Shown: piece after piece, positions 26,604-39,477 of the stretch
Layout of the letters: the number at the start of each line of letters is the position of its first letter
Position numbering within the stretch: the stretch's first letter is position 1
Source: Paragonimus skrjabini miyazakii
Lineage: Eukaryota > Platyhelminthes > Trematoda > Plagiorchiida > Troglotrematidae
Direction: 5' to 3'
Assembly (NCBI GenBank): GCA_014338405.1
Contig: JTDE01001050.1
Span: forward strand, 62,001 to 126,000
Length of the DNA: 64,000 nt
Notes under the pieces: model-generated
The model's input: only the letters and a program-made list of their open reading frames with translations
Database searches by the model: none
Told to the model about the DNA's origin: nothing
Program-made: the position numbers and the translations under genes

Positions 26604-26757
26604 ACTCCGTTTATTCACTGTCCTTACGAGTGCTCATAATACCTACGTTGTTATGTGGACTTCATCGGTCATAACACCACAAGCAAAGAAAAGTTGCTAT
26701 CCACTGCCTATAGTATCTATCGTTCATGTGCCAATAAACGGGATCGATGTTCATCTG
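26604..26757 (+). CDS. Candidate exon, unknown protein
   Basis: The segment is open from the acceptor-like aatatctggatag to CATCTG|GTGAGTA, a strong donor, and ends on a codon boundary. The peptide is protein-like, with SAHNTYVVMWTSSVI near the start and IVSIVHVPINGIDVHL at its end. The acceptor could instead lie about 30 bp upstream. The next exon-like segment (27193) starts in the matching phase after a 435-bp intron. Confidence 0.3.
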
Positions 26758-27192
26758 GTGAGTATATCTGATGAATGGCAATCCCGACAGCGGTCATGGG
26801 CTTCCAGCCAACTTTAACCGACAAGGCGTTTTACCCGTCATACGTTATCGGACGTTATTCATAGTCAGAACGACTTTAGTAACTGACTTGAGTTATAAAT
26901 GTACATACGTACACAAGACACATGGTGTTCACAAACACACTAGTAAATCCTCTTACATCATAATTATTACAAGACGAACGTTTCATAATCCTAATGTTAC
27001 TACTTCATCAAAAAATATCTACAAACAGTACCTATTCATCAAACCAGCAAGCATTTTTGGGCAAATGGACTACACTGATTGTAGTTGAAAACGTTCATCT
27101 GGTAATTTCGCATATTGAAAAATACCAATTAGATAAACGACCGTTGTTATTCCGGCTGTACATGAGTTCATTATTATCTTTCTTAATCCTAG

Positions 27193-27225
27193 GTCATTAA
27201 TTTTGATCTTGGTAATCGTATATTG
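27193..27225 (+). CDS. Candidate 33-bp microexon
   Basis: A very good acceptor (attatctttcttaatcctag) and donor (GTAAGTG) bracket eleven codons, VINFDLGNRIL, in phase 0-0. They would join in frame to the end of the 26604-26757 candidate. The segment is too short to judge alone; the paired splice sites and the phase match are the evidence. Confidence 0.3.
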
Positions 27226-28601
27226 GTAAGTGTATATTTGGTTATCCGGCTGCGCTTACTCGACAGACTCATAGAACACGAGAGCACACGTATGCTGCAT
27301 TTTTTTGCGCCGTGACTTGACTGAATGAAGCGTGTACACCGTGTTGTTCTGCACGCCCATTATGTGGACCCGCTTCAAGCAAACAAACCCTCCTCCACAA
27401 GCAGATTGCTGATCAAAAATGGAAATTAAAACGGTTACATTGAACTCGTCGGAATGGAGGCTAAACTGCGCGTCGATCACAGAGTCGTCTCATATACAGT
27501 CGGCTGATAAAAGTGGTGAGAGATTAGCGAACCATGACAATCCTGAGCTTAAAGATGGGAGACTACGAGCCAAAGGTGGTCAGTATGAGTAACTAACTAA
27601 CACAGACAATAGATCTGCAGCGGTTTGTCTATACAGTTTAGTAGATAACATACGGAACATATCTGATAACTTCACAGACAAGCTGATCACTGTTGACCTA
27701 GCAGAACTCCGTCTCAAAGGTCACTTTTAGTGCTTTCCACAATGGTACACCTTAGCCTCAACAATTGTTGCTAAACAGCGAAAAGTCTATCTGTTCACAC
27801 AAGCCATTATAGACAGTCATACTTCTGCATCTTTTCTGGGTATATTCTGGGTATATTCGATTAACAAACGGTCTCCATAAACATGACGAAGAAGTAGACA
27901 AGCAAATGAAAACAATCTGTTTCCATATGCGTGCCAACTGGCATACAGTGCAACTACTCAATCCACACTTCGTATTATCGATTACACTGAAGTAACCAAT
28001 TATTTTAGTCAAGGCCAACAGTTAGCTTGATTTAAGCTGCATCGTTTGCACTACGTCTGATCAAAATTAGACGTTCATTGGGTCACTTTCGATATGTGCG
28101 TCGTTTTACTTGTGTCTGGTATTAAGGTGCAGCTATTAATTGATCCGGAGAGATGTGTTATTCAAATGTTCTGAAACATGCGGCATACACTTACAGCTCT
28201 TGACCTGCTTTCATTGCATTTCGTTACCTATGCTTTTTGGTTTCTATCAAAGCTTTGTGTTGCATGGCATTTATCATCTATCAAGAAGATTGCGTAGAAG
28301 AGCAGAAGCTTGTCTGTTGTGAAAGCGAGCAATGTAATCCAATGAAGTTAGATCATTATTCGAACGACAGATGAAATAAAACATCATTTTGTAAAAATTG
28401 TTATGGTAGACATGTGCTTATGCTTGACGCTAGGGTTTCATCATAGTTACTCTTGGTAGTTTAAACTTCTGTGAACGATTTGAAGTGGTGAGTAGTATTC
28501 AGTGGCCCTTACTCACAAATTGCTTCAGAGATTACGCAATCAGCATGCGGTGATGACGGAATACACTTCAAAGTAGACAGTGGTAGTAACAAAAGTCCGT
28601 T

Positions 28602-28700
28602 TGAATTGACAAAGAATCAGAAAGATAATGAGCGATATACCAGCTGGCAATCGCTGTCGTGCAACAATATGAATACGCGTGGGTTGTAATAGTATCAAAT
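28602..28700 (+). repeat. Dispersed repeat, copy 1 of 2 in the window
   Basis: About 100 bp that aligns, with small gaps, to 58376-58477 in the same orientation. Shared blocks include CAGCTGG, AACAATA, a GCGTG.GTTGT core and a TAATCAA/TATCAAA end. It is noncoding. The family is not recognised; it could be a SINE or the end of a LINE. Confidence 0.45.
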
Positions 28701-31700
28701 AGCCCAAATCTGGATAGGAAAAAATAACAAACGGTCATTCGAAATCGGTAACCGAAACACAATACAACCAGTATTCAGCTAGGCTATTAAAGGTAAACGA
28801 ACTAACAATTTAGAGTATAATGAGCAACGTTCAATCACTTGATGTTTCATAGTTCTCTCGAGCAGTAGTCAAGTGTGGTTTACTTCCCGCCTTCTCCGGG
28901 AAAACAACCCTTGATTCAAATTGCGACCGCTTCGTTTGGCTTGAAAAGCTGGGTACCAAGAAGTCATGCCCGAAAGGTATCGTGTGCGCAGTCTAACAAG
29001 CATTTGGTAAAACTGGTATGTGCGTCATTCAACACAAGAAAGTAAATGTTAACCAAGCTAACACAGGTATAGATCAGATTGTTGTGTGTTGGTGAGGTAG
29101 AAATATTTCCAACAAACAGTGTCACACAGCGCAGCTCTTTCCGAGGCATTCGAGCCAAGTTAAGTGGCAAAAACTGTTTCCTTCACGAATCTGAAAAGTT
29201 TTTTTATAAATGCAAAATTTCCTACTTCATAAACGTATGTCTGGGGTGGCGCTGCTTCGTATTTGACGGGTTAATTCTTCAGCATTACACCACACATGTC
29301 AATGTTTTAAATTTTGCTATTCTGTAGATCCGTCTAAGCAAATCATATGCAGCCAGTATCATCGCATGATCCCCTCGAATATATATATATACAATCGGGT
29401 GTACCATTTCGGAAGGGTGAGCATTTTTTGCATCCTCTGTATTCTATTGAAAATGTTTCAACGCTTGTTGGGCCTATCTGTTATTTGAATTGGCTTACAG
29501 CGCATGCTGTTGTCGAAACAAAACTTTAAACGTTGTCCTTCATATCTGCAATGCGGACGTGTTGAGCCATTTCTCCACTGGTCACAACTAAGCAGTTAAC
29601 TATAATACGCCGTCATTCAGTCTTAATATGGTTAGCTGATTTATGTTACGTGAGGGCCGGTAGACCAAGTATATCCCATCAACCTTCAAATGGAACTCAG
29701 CGAATGTGATAGAATATTTCTTGGAATATTTCGGCTGCCACCATCCGCAACTTTTGCAGATGTAGTCAGTATCATATCAGTCATCTAAATTAGAAGTACC
29801 GAAACTTATTGTGAAACCTGACTTAAGTGGAGCAAACTGCTATTTATTGTATAGATGTACCCTGAGTAAACCTTATTCACGCATAGGCAACAAACAAATG
29901 AATGCCTGTTAAATGCCCATCCATAATGATCCTTTCATTTGCATAGACTATTGGTAGCAAAATGCCAAGGGAATAATCGTCTGCATTTAGAACATGTGTG
30001 CCTTGTTTGCTGTGTATCATTTATAGTTTTCCGTACACGAGTGCGGCACGGCAATTCACATCCTTTATCTTAGATCCCAGTAGTCGAAACTAGCAAATGC
30101 ATGATAGTCTGTTCTCAACTTCCTCAAATAATAATGAATATCTTCTCAACGTATGAAAACAACATTTACTTTTAATTATTCTTGCAATGTCCAAGTGAAG
30201 TGCTATTGCCTGCCACCATTAGGAAGCCTATCGAGTTCGTTCATCAAACTGAAGTAAGATGTATCATCTTTCCCGTCAAATTCAGGCATTTACTAACTTG
30301 TTTTTGTTAGATGCCTGCATCGATGATCGATGCAGCCAATCAAAAGCTTGTTCACCAAGAACAGTATCCAACAGAGGAAAGAATACGGAGCAAATACATT
30401 TTCATGGAACATAGTTGAAAAAGTCACGATTTGAAATTTTTACTTAGCAATCCGTTTCCAAATATACTTTTCTAATTCACGAAAAAGAGTTTTACGTAAA
30501 CTTATGCACATCGCTGCTGAAGTAAAATCAGCACGCTGTCAAAATAATGGAACAAAATGATTTAATCAACGTGCACTGATAAAAACTTGGTTATAGCAAG
30601 TACATATAACTTATAATGGTCTTCTATTGTTTATTAATGTTAGTCCATTGTTACCGATGAATTATCACGCACGTTATTGTGGCAGAATACATGGGAAACA
30701 CTGGAAAGTTACGCTGGTCAAATCTACGCGAAACGCTTGTCCATTGATATATATCCGAGTAGACCGATAAAATTAAATGTTCATTATAAAAATACTTCAT
30801 TACGGCTTTATTAAGTGATAGGTGCATACACTACTTATATATGTCGGGTATTCTGTTTTCGTTAAGCTACCACAAATCCGTCCTTGAAATATCAACCATT
30901 AGCCTATAACACATCCTTCATGCATTCGATAGCAACCGTGCTTCTCCGCTTCTTTGGCAATTTTAATACCGGACTAATAAACCGAAATGTAACCTGCTGA
31001 TAAGTTAATCTGCTCGTTACATAATAATATGTTAATTTCTGATGAGTCGAATTTGTACACAATCTGAAAACTCGATGGAACAGAGAATCCCCTATAATAG
31101 TAAGCCTATTTGTAATGAACAGACTGGATACTTTAACAACACAGTAGTTCTACCGGCTTATCGCAAATGATGGAATTTAGAAGCTATCTGTCCAACAGAT
31201 TCATATTCTCGGATTACAACACGCCGTTCTCTACAAAGATGTGTACTACAACGTGCCTACAGCGAAGAATCTCCTGTAGTTATCTGACTTGCGACAGGTT
31301 CAAAGGACACGATGCCAAAACTATTTACGTTCCTAAGGATAACACGGATTGCAATAGACAACTCGCAGGACTGAACTCGCATTAAGCGCTGGAATGCATT
31401 GTGAGTAGTATCTGCACTATAGACGATTTCACCAGAATGGGGATCCTGCAATTCAAATCTCACGGACAGCTGTAACTGGGGGCTCCGGTATTGGTCAAGC
31501 AACTACTTACATTAACTGGTCTTTATCCAGAAATTTCATCATCCATGGTTTTTTGAGACAGCAAATGAATGGTTCAAGTTGACTTAGGCTAATGATTTGA
31601 GTCTTCTCTCATGAAAGTAACAGAATGAAAAAGTATGCTTCCTAGGCTTACGTGTACCATTTGAGTTGAATCACTATAAGAATCCCGAATTAGTTATGTT

Positions 31701-34109
31701 TATTTGAAAGCACGCCATCTGGTTCAACTAAATTTAGTGTGAAGTAGGTTTGGTTATAAATTCCTAAGCGTGTCATGCCTGTTTTAGCAACGGTTTGTCA
31801 CAGGTTAGATGAATTTGTCTGCGAGACAGATTGACTCACGGTGTTGTCATATGCAGTGAGCATTCGTTTCACTTGTACAAAAGATGTTCATAAATGCTTG
31901 GAGAACAACTTAAGTACCTTTTTGAATGGAATGTACACGTCAGCTGTCAAGCAGTCTTTATCAAAGCAGCAATTTATGAATAAATACCCACAATAAAACA
32001 ATATAATTTCTTGAGACAGAAGCACGACTAGACAACGGAATCACAAACGCACAAATACTATACTGAGCATGAACGATTTGCCATACAATTTGATGGCGCA
32101 CGATATAGACCGAAAATGTGTAACACAAATTTGCAAGCTGCATGATTCGACGCAATCAATGTGGGAAAACCGCAGCGCTATGCTTCTGTGAACAAAACTT
32201 GTTATTAGCTCACAGATGGCAAACACAATGATCGTGATAAAAAAAACCGAGGTAATATTGTGTTTTATGACTAATATCTCTGAATTCATTGACTCATGCT
32301 GGTTCCAATCCTTGAACAGTTAGCCGCTCACTGAGACACGTGTCAAAAGCCGACTGGTCGTGATCTGCCACAACAGTAACCATGTGACTCCGACGGGGCA
32401 CATCTACCAATATCGACCGCCAATCATGCTTCAACTATGCGTGAATTCAAACAATTTGTTCAAATTTATCACACTTTGAAACACAGTAGTGCACGCCCGT
32501 GTTCCACTCGGGCTACTAGTTTCGATTCCCTAGAGTGTGAAATAAATATAATGACTAATGATACCACGATAGAGGCCATGGAATTAACACGCTTAATAAC
32601 GGTTACCTGTATGTATTGCTCAGTGTTATGTTATATGTGTCTAAGCTGCCTTTTAGACAGGAAAGTAACAAGGCAGGACATAGCAGACAGGTTTCCTGAC
32701 GGATCAAACCAATGCAAAACCAGTGTAAACTCACTTATAACTACCGCCATTTTTGTAGGCCAATGATCATAAGAACCGGCCTCCGAGTATATCTGGAAAC
32801 ACAGCACACGGTCTGAGTCTCTGAAACCCACTGGTAAGCAGAAAGATGGTATCGAGTGTGGCACAAGTTAGAGAAGATCGGAGTGTGAAAAATTTAAACA
32901 TTCGCAGGTTTCCAGTCAGCCCGGACGCGGAAATAAACGCCCTGACTTATGAGGCCACGCTGATAACTCAAACTTTCATATTTTCTTCCAGTTACCATTC
33001 ATCTCCCCTTGGTATACTGAATCCATCAAAAACTATAATAGGCTGCCCCAGCAGAATTTCTCAAGCGGTTCACGGTGTAATCCACCAACGCCACCGCTAA
33101 TCAGTGAACATATGATAATGATGAATAGTTCTACACAGTTATTAACTTAGAACATACCCGACTTCGAACAGTATGGAGCACTCGGTAAGGTATCTGATAA
33201 GACACTTCTTTTGTTTCTGTTTTTCGCTTCTGTCACCGATTCGAGATTAGTCAAAGATCAGATTTTTCATAATTAAGTCTCATTTAAACGGTTAAATACC
33301 GACTACATGGACTATATGAAAACCTCAATAAACTAGTAATATTTGGTGGGTTAAGTAAGCATGATGTGGTTTCATGTAGACGACTTGGCTTATATAGCTG
33401 TTACTGCAATGTTCCTGTTGACGACCCACAAAGTGTACTATTTCGAAAAACGATTGACATATTACTTATAACTAGGCAGCGTTGCTGCACCGTCATGGAT
33501 ACTATTCTTATCCAATTGGAAGAGTGAGAATGAGAAGTGAGCAATCTGCTTTGTCGAACATAATAGTTCCTTCCCTTTAATTTGGTCGGGAGAGTATGGT
33601 GGAATTACCATTAGTGATTAGGCAGATTGCCTAGGCAAACTGTATCAGATGACTGAAAGTCGTTTAATAGGATGCAGCGGTGAACATACAGAAGGTTATA
33701 ACAAAATCATTGTGTTTTCGGAAGCAGACTGTACGTGCCGATTCAATCAAGTTTGACAGACTGAAACCAGTGGGGAGTGCCTTTCGATTTTTCGCTTTAC
33801 CCAAGTTCCACAAAAACAACATATCCCTATGACCTACCTTAGATATGTGCAGTCTCCCTATTAACTAACTGTGAAGTGTTTTTTCTTCTTTTCCTTGAAG
33901 GTAGAGGGTATTATTTCCCGCATAAGTTCCGTCAAGTCCGTACTCCATGAGAGCATCAGGTTGCGATTGTTTCTGCTGCTAGAGATTCTCCAAGTGTGTC
34001 CAGTTTAACTATAAACACGTTATTTGGTTCCTTGTCCAACACAGAAATCGAAAGGACTTTCCAGCATTTGGCTGCTTTACATGAGAGGTGGCAGACTGTG
34101 GGTGTCTTA

Positions 34110-36640
34110 CGTGCTGTTTGCTTCTTCAAAGTCGAACACAGTCCACTTCGTTAATACTGAAGGAGAATTCCGCGCGTAGCGCCGGACTCATTTCGCACCT
34201 CAATATTGTGCGAACCAGTAGTAAACCTTCGTGCATAAGCCTGTAGCTTTGGGAAAGCATATCAAGGAAGTCTAGTCTCTCTTCGTAACTCTTTCTCTTC
34301 ATTTCAACCATAATTCTGATGACTGTCTTTCACATCTCCCTTTTGTGCAGAGGTAGGCCGTCGCTCCATTATACTATAACGTGTCCAGCGTGTGCAGCAC
34401 ACAAAGTGGTCAGCGTTCCTAATACAAACCCATCGAAGGACCGTTTGACTGCTCCCAGTACACCAAGGACTGATACGCAAGTCTTATCTGTAATGTCCTC
34501 CGTCTTAGGTGATGTCGAGACAACAATATGCAGGTCACGTTCACGTCCTGCTTGCCTCAATAACCATCCACCCATGTGGTAGACACCCACTACATTCGTC
34601 TTCCCGACGTGCATGTACGCGCATTTTTGAGAGTTCGCCAGCAGAGCCCATTTGAAAGCCCACCCGATTAAGTGGGCAAGCGCTCTTCTGTAGGTTCCAT
34701 GGCGCGCCAAGCCTTGATGTCATCAATGTATACCAAGCATGGTAATTCAGTGATTCTGCGGAGATCATTGATAAAAATCACAAACAGCAATAGGTTCAAA
34801 ACTCAACTCTGAAGAACTCTAGTAGATACCACCGGCCAAGAGAAGTCAGTCCTATCTACCATAACCGAACAGCTGCAATTACGAGGAAATGCTTTATCCA
34901 TTTCAAAATAAGGCAGGTGACGACGAATTCTGTGAACTTGCTTAATAAACTTCCATGTCAAAAGCTTTGTTAAGGTTCACGCAAATGACGTCTTTCGGCG
35001 TCCCGCTAACTTTAGCCACAACCTAACACTCTTTGGCTAGCAGTAGGTCGATCAGACTGAATTGACGTTGACGGAACCCATGCTGGTAAAGATGTGACAA
35101 CTCGCTTGCCTCCAGGTACTTCCTCAGCCTCTTCTCCAGTAAACGCTGCATGACCTTCACAACCAGAAAGGTAAGGCTAGCTGGTCGATAGCCTTCTAGA
35201 AGCTTTCGGCTGCCACCCTTATACATGGGTCGAACAGCGCCCCCTTCCACTCTGTAGGAATGAGCTCTTGTTGCCAAAACCTGTTGAAAAATCGCGCCAG
35301 TGGGGCTACAACAACATCCATAAACACTGACAATTGTTAACCATCTGAACCGGGTGATACCTGGAAGTTGAAATTCCTCGGCTGCTCCGCAACCCTTCTT
35401 TCTATATTCTTCTTTGCATTGAAGATTGAGTTCTCAGAAGCACATGAAGCATAGGGGTGTGTCTCGGATGAGTACACTGTAGCATAATGGTTAGCCAGGG
35501 CCTTTGCTTTCAGCTGTGCAGTTTCTACTTTTTTAGCCTCGCCGACGAGTGTGCGGATGCTTATTCTTGCTGTTGTCCGTCTTCGCAAGGAAGCACACAA
35601 CGTTTTGGATGCAGTCACTGCCTCGGCTGTGAGGCGATTCTCATACATTCTACGTTACGTAATCTTCAACCGGCTACACTGGTTGCGAATACCTCTGTGG
35701 GGCTCGTATGCACATTCGCTTGTCCAAAGTAGTCTTCACTGCATTGTCATAGACAGGTTCTTGGCTGCCAATCAGACCGTGGTGGCCGTTGACAATGAGG
35801 CCCTGGAAACTGAATTGGAGCAATTGTCTTAACCAGTACCTGCACCTGCTCTTTCCTACCCCACTGACTGTCAACGGTTGGATCATCTTCACTTATCCAG
35901 CCAACGGAGTTTGCTTTTTGTTTTACCTCGGCGAGCAGTTTTTGCCAGACATTCCGACCCACTATTAACCATACCTCCCTAGTACTGGGCTGTTCCAAAT
36001 AGGTAGAGGGGACTTCATGACCACTACTGCTTAGTGATGGAAATGATTCAGACGGCCGATGTTTGTATCCCTTGGACTGAATACCAGATTACGTACGAGT
36101 GATTGGCCAACTACGCAGCTCATAACCCTGCACACGTGCTGGTGCAAATGGAGGTCCAATAAAACTACCAGTATTTCTCCTATGCAGGCATCCGTGAGCT
36201 GCCGAAAGCTCTTAAGTTCCCGGTCAGTCTACGGCGCGTTAACTTTGCTAATGACGACACAGTGACCATCAGCGGCGTAACGTTGAAGATCCGTCAGTAG
36301 CGAGTCCGGTTGCGATCCAGATGGCCTGTACATAACACTCACCGCCTCATGACTTCCAGTGGATAATCTTATTCCGCATCGCTAACTCTCACAACAGCCG
36401 TCCGAGCCGGCAATCGCCACAATGACTGTGGCCAGAATATCCCCTCGTATAAGCATGAAAACTCCATTTCCACCCCGCTTGCAAGATCTGTCAGAGAGGA
36501 AGAGATGGTATCTAGGAATAGCTAATTCACTGTCAGAGTCAGAGTCTTTGAGCCACGTTTCCGTCAGTGCCACTAGCATCAGCTGATTTTGACAAACCTA
36601 GTGTTCCAACACCTCCGCTGGTTCAGCACATTCCGAACAC
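34110..36640 (-). pseudogene. CR1-like LINE ORF2: endonuclease and reverse transcriptase (decayed)
   Basis: This is the second ORF of a non-LTR retrotransposon, which would nick the target and copy its own RNA there. Read on the minus strand, the AP endonuclease starts with ALTETWLKDS (near 36560), then GGNGVFMLIRGDI, then VMYRPSG. The usual GDFNAP motif is decayed to SKVNAP. After a linker the RT begins (35280-35080): YKGGSRKLLEGYRPASLT, LEKRLRKYLE, SHLYQHGFRQRQFSLIDLL. Later come VNLNKAFDM and the catalytic box YIDD at 34719-34730, then IKAWR. The thumb (KWALLANSQK, AVKRSFDGF, LLLVRTILRCEMSPALR) runs to about 34126. Stops and frameshifts recur, but domain order and spacing are complete. ORF1 lies immediately upstream on the same strand. 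Assignment to the CR1/Jockey side is from motif style; the exact clade is inference. Confidence 0.9.
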
Positions 36641-36779
36641 TGATATACCCTATCACTCCAAACAATCTGTTTACAGTCGCGCCCACAAAGCCACCCGGTA
36701 TTTGGAATCTCACTGTGATTAATCCTACAGTGCAAGGTTTAGCGGAGCCGAAATAACTTTCAGCCTCCGGCTAATAAGC

Positions 36780-37780
36780 TGAAAATCTTGAGTGAACATA
36801 CCGTGTTCATCTTTGGCAGTACTTTATCCCAGTTCTCCTGGGACCGTCGCTAGACGTTACCTATCCAGTGAGTAGAGATCACATAGGATACCAACACTGT
36901 CCTCACAATCGATACGTGCGATGAAGGACTGTTGTGGCGAATTCCGCAGACACAAGCACTACCTTCAACGATCAGGGGCAAGCTTCCGGACTTTCCAGGT
37001 ATCGGCCCAGTCTCAATAAAGCTTTTACAGTTACAATTGCTGGAAGATCCTTCTCATCTTTAGTGAACGCGCTCTCCAAAGCCGACAGGAGTTTGACAAG
37101 GTCATGATTTAATCGCTCCTGCGGTTTGTCATCACACGACTCAAGAACACTAACCACTATAGTACAACTCTCCCTTGATGTTAACTTACGCATTGAAGCC
37201 GTCAGTGTTGACTTAGTTGTCGCTGCCTCTGCGGTCACGAACAAGTGGGAGGTTATTATCAGAAATCTGAGGCACTTCTTGATTTCCCTTGCTCGGTCTT
37301 TCGACCTGCACTACAGCAGCAGCAACCCAGGCAAATTTTGGCTCATTGGTATCACCGGCAGTGGAAATTTTTGTATTCAGTTTTCTCCGCATGTAGCTCT
37401 TCTTCACGGAAGTGCAGTGTGCATTCGGAGGCCTCCATATAACAGCGACATCGTTCTCAGGCAGTGACTGTTGCAAGCGATCCAACCTGGCACCAACGAG
37501 GCAGCACATGAGACAGCAAAACTTGATCCAATCTGGACGACTCCTCTCGAGACAGTTTTATTGCACAACACTTACTGAAGCACAAGTACGATGGGGTCGT
37601 CTGTTACAAACATCGCACTGTGAAGCTTGAGCGCGTTTCCCCTTGGGTTTCTTGCACATGGAACATGGCAAGTGCTCGTCTAAACGACTGCAAGTCATTT
37701 TTTGGATAACCTTGGGAGGATGTGTGCCATTAGTCAGTGGAATGGCGAATTCACAAAATGCGTTGAGGGGGGAGTACAAG
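36780..37780 (-). pseudogene. CR1-like LINE ORF1 with Cys/His finger (decayed)
   Basis: ORF1 of the same element would encode its RNA-binding/chaperone protein. The first open part (37779-37558) contains a finger-like set of CSMC, CDVC and HRTC spaced as in PHD-type fingers of flatworm CR1 ORF1 proteins. The next part (37509-37213) is basic. After a frameshift, 37244-36972 reads RESCTIVVSVLESCDDKPQE and DEKDLPAIV, followed by RLGRYLESPEACP. That matches the conserved block of CR1-type ORF1 proteins (CTIVV..LPES, then FRLGR). The 5' boundary near 37780 is where recognisable protein stops; the true 5' end may be further upstream. The next element beyond, at 38540, is on the opposite strand. Confidence 0.75.
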
Positions 37781-38539
37781 TTAATTTAAGTCTCAAAATA
37801 TGATAAACCTTCCTCAAAATGTGGAAAGTCTTCACCACGTAGGAGAATACAGTCTACGCGCCAAGGTGACCTTGAAGTGGCCAGCAGAATTATGAAAGCC
37901 AGTAAGGAGAGTTCAACAGATCTAAACATCCAGTCGAATTTGTTGATATTACCCACGGTAGATGAAATCTTTAAAGAAAAGGTTTTCACTTGATGCTAAA
38001 TCTTCATTTGGGAATATCCGGCTCAGGCGGACAATTGAGCTTTCGGATGATAATATGAAAGGCACTTACGTGTGTCATGTTGAATGTATTGACCACGCGT
38101 TTGTCAACAATCTAAACTCCAGTCATCGGGAAAGTTACCACAAGCTGTCGACCATTGTATCTAAGAGAAATCCACGTTTAACACTGTTTTGTATGCCTTG
38201 GTAGTTAACTGTCACCTATCTCCACCCTACCGCATACAACCGGAAGTTGAGGCCCACCCCTTTGGTAAAGAACTTGATATTGTATAGTTAGAAATGATAA
38301 GTAATTCGCCTAATGTCAGCAGTTTCCTTAGACTGTCCGCATGACCAATGACCCAACGAACTTGAAACATTTATATTCTTTCAGTAAGTTGAACAAAACG
38401 GTTAGAAGATAAACACTCTTAGATGCTACCATTTCCTATTGAGTTGTCCGTACCGAGTGAATGTTAGGAAAATTTTCAATTTAACGTATGCAATACGAAC
38501 GAGCATCAAAGGTATTCACGAGAGAGATCTGAAAAATAC

Positions 38540-39460
38540 TCATTTCAGATTAGGTCCAATGCAGTCTAAGGTTCAAATAACGTTGCTTTTGTACATCTGG
38601 TTAACCTCTGCACAAACTGGTGAGATGGTTGGTCAAGATTTTACAGCTAACCGGTCAAAATTTTGGCGAATATAGTATCAAAGACTGGGTGGAGCATGCG
38701 AATGAATTAGATGGCCCGCTATCCAAAGTAAGCAAACGTGTTCTGTGCATATTCGATCTATCTACCAACTGCCTACTGTGAGAAACGCAGCACCTTGTGT
38801 GAACTAACTGTTGTGGATAATATCCACTTCTTCATTTGGACAAAATATCTAAAATTTTGCCTTTACGGAAACCGTCTGTTTCACTTTCCAAAGTACACCA
38901 TACAGACAAATTGACGGTAATGATGGGTAGTCCACTAGGCCCACGCCTCAATAACATTTTAATGATCATGGTAGATTTGATATGACTACACAACCGTCAT
39001 ACCACAAACGTTATGTAGACCACACCTTGTTCATTTTCAAAAACTGGGGATCATTAAAACAGCTTTTCCCGCGGCCTAACGTCGTCCTTCCGAATCTCAC
39101 AGTAACGCGTGTAGCAGAGACTGGTGAAAGACTGTTATACCTTGATATATTCACCACGCGAACGACTGACAGACAGATAAGACGTGGAATTTATAGACAA
39201 CCAGCGTGGTCTGGACAGTATGTGTGTTTCACCAGTTTCACACCGGTGAAGTGTAGGCTGGTTGTGGTCAAAAGATTTTTTACTGGTGCACGCCGCATCT
39301 GCTCCTCTGACTGCGTTGAACAGGAACTAGAAATGAGACTCTGGGGAGCAAGGCGTGTCCCAGAAGATTTGTTTGATGTCACAACGAATCTAGACCCAAA
39401 AACAGTAAGAGTGCTTAGGTCCCCAAGGAATTATCGTATAGTGAGTTGCGCTTGAAAGGT
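38540..39460 (+). pseudogene. Penelope-like element reverse transcriptase, lacking GIY-YIG
   Basis: PLE RT motifs appear in order on the plus strand. First comes a stretch like LHKLVRWLVKILQLTGQ, then EYSIKDWVEHANELDG, then a decayed FDV..LFTN box (IFDLSTNCLL). RQIDG leads into GSPLGP (about 38903-38943, split by a frameshift). The catalytic box YVDH at 39012-39023 has the second Asp replaced by His. The last 157 codons (38982-39455) are uninterrupted and read through LLYLDIFTTRT, RRGIYRQPAWSGQY and ARRICSSDCVEQELE, all PLE hallmarks. The usual GIY-YIG endonuclease is missing: recognisable PLE protein stops near 39460, at the point where minus-strand Gypsy sequence begins. The part before about 38540 could not be assigned. 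Confidence 0.9.
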
Positions 39461-39477
39461 GATATCGCGATGTCGTG

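Larger units (their letters stand above)
24109..34100. other. Long gene-poor stretch with candidate exons and one repeat
   Basis: No named gene. It contains the candidate exon pair 26604-26757 and 27193-27225, a dispersed repeat copy at 28602-28700, and an AT run at 29379-29391. A branch-point/acceptor signal at 30295-30310 leads into about 34 open codons ending in a stop. A minus-strand open frame at 31257-31502 was considered and left out. The rest is unassigned A+T-rich DNA. Confidence 0.5.

Noticed and set aside
31035..31075. Hammerhead ribozyme candidate (CTGATGAG followed by GAAAAC), of interest because trematode SINEs and PLEs can carry them
   Set aside because: Stem II cannot be formed convincingly and no stem I/III partners were found. 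Other CTGATGA occurrences (near 4852, 17142, 26768, 41940, 53011) lack the GAAA part.
31257..31502. Minus-strand frame with a passage like 'VRFELQDPHSGEIV...HNAFQRL', reminiscent of the ribophorin II luminal segment
   Set aside because: The resemblance is a short, gapped pattern from memory. The splice sites around it do not give consistent phases, and no other part of that protein was seen nearby.
32437..32766. 109-codon plus-strand frame with a Cys-rich hydrophobic run
   Set aside because: No splice pair, no family motif, and frames of this length are expected by chance in a window of this size and composition.
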